Source: Phascolarctobacterium_B sp045598345
Lineage (GTDB): Bacteria; Bacillota; Negativicutes; Acidaminococcales; Acidaminococcaceae
Direction of reading: 5' to 3'
NCBI GenBank assembly: GCA_045598345.1
Contig: JAZLLX010000125.1
Location: 1 to 24,103 of the forward strand
DNA: 24,103 nt
Position numbers and translations under genes: made by a program. The notes under the pieces are model-generated. The model saw only the letters and a program-made list of their open reading frames with translations. It was not told where the DNA came from and searched no databases. Below are positions 23,964-24,103 of this stretch, piece after piece; positions within the stretch are counted from its first letter, which is position 1; each line of letters begins with the position of its first letter.

Positions 23964-24103
23964 GGCTCATCATCAGAATGTGTGGGTAAAAACATCTGAA
24001 ATTATCTGCCTGGCAACGTTATATCATAGTTTCCACATTGCAACATTATCATTGCAAACAGATTGTTTATGTTCTTAAAACCGTATGCCGTTCTCTGTAT
24101 AAG
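23964..24103. other. Unassigned end of window
   Basis: I see no reading frame, RNA gene or recognisable repeat in these last 140 bases on either strand. A gene may begin or end just past the window. Confidence 0.5.

Overview
The window reads as ordinary chromosome from a bacterium of the phylum Bacillota with moderate GC. The evidence is Gram-positive-lineage gene content: dihydroorotate dehydrogenase of class 1B with its PyrK partner, ComEA/ComEC, SepF, TypA, and an EF-G-like paralogue. The style (pyr genes without pyrR, heavy TTG/GTG codon use, REP-like intergenic repeats) fits a Negativicutes gut-type organism such as the Acidaminococcaceae. That placement is an impression, not a tested result. 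All recognised genes are on the + strand.

Layout. Positions 9-165 are the 5S rRNA that ends an rRNA operon, and its terminator. Then come rarD (transporter), comEA and comEC (DNA uptake). A gene-free 1.5 kb follows (4071-5595), built of intergenic repeats and an AT-rich stretch with promoters. Next is an acyl-CoA synthetase (5596-7086), a repeat block, then typA with a sepF-like gene coupled to it, an EF-G-like GTPase overlapping a DEAD-box helicase, and pnp. A hairpin separates pnp from the pyrimidine genes pyrB-pyrC-carB-pyrK-pyrD-pyrF (15086-23872). These cover all steps from carbamoyl phosphate to UMP except carA and pyrE, which are not in the window. The pyr genes overlap or nearly touch, except at two repeat-filled gaps: carB/pyrK and pyrD/pyrF.

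The coding part is housekeeping. The least explained material is between the genes. Five gaps carry the same mosaic: degenerate 7-nt tandem repeats, a roughly 23-bp box with core ATGTTCCTGTGATTATA, and GC-rich double stem-loops. The second stem of these loops changes sequence between copies while keeping its base pairing. The mosaics look like REP/MITE-like non-autonomous elements or degraded structured RNA units. No transposase or other obvious mobilising gene is present here.

Other points worth a check are an EF-G-like protein lacking the P-loop lysine, a possible attenuator between pnp and pyrB that could use pnp translation as its leader, and the missing carA.
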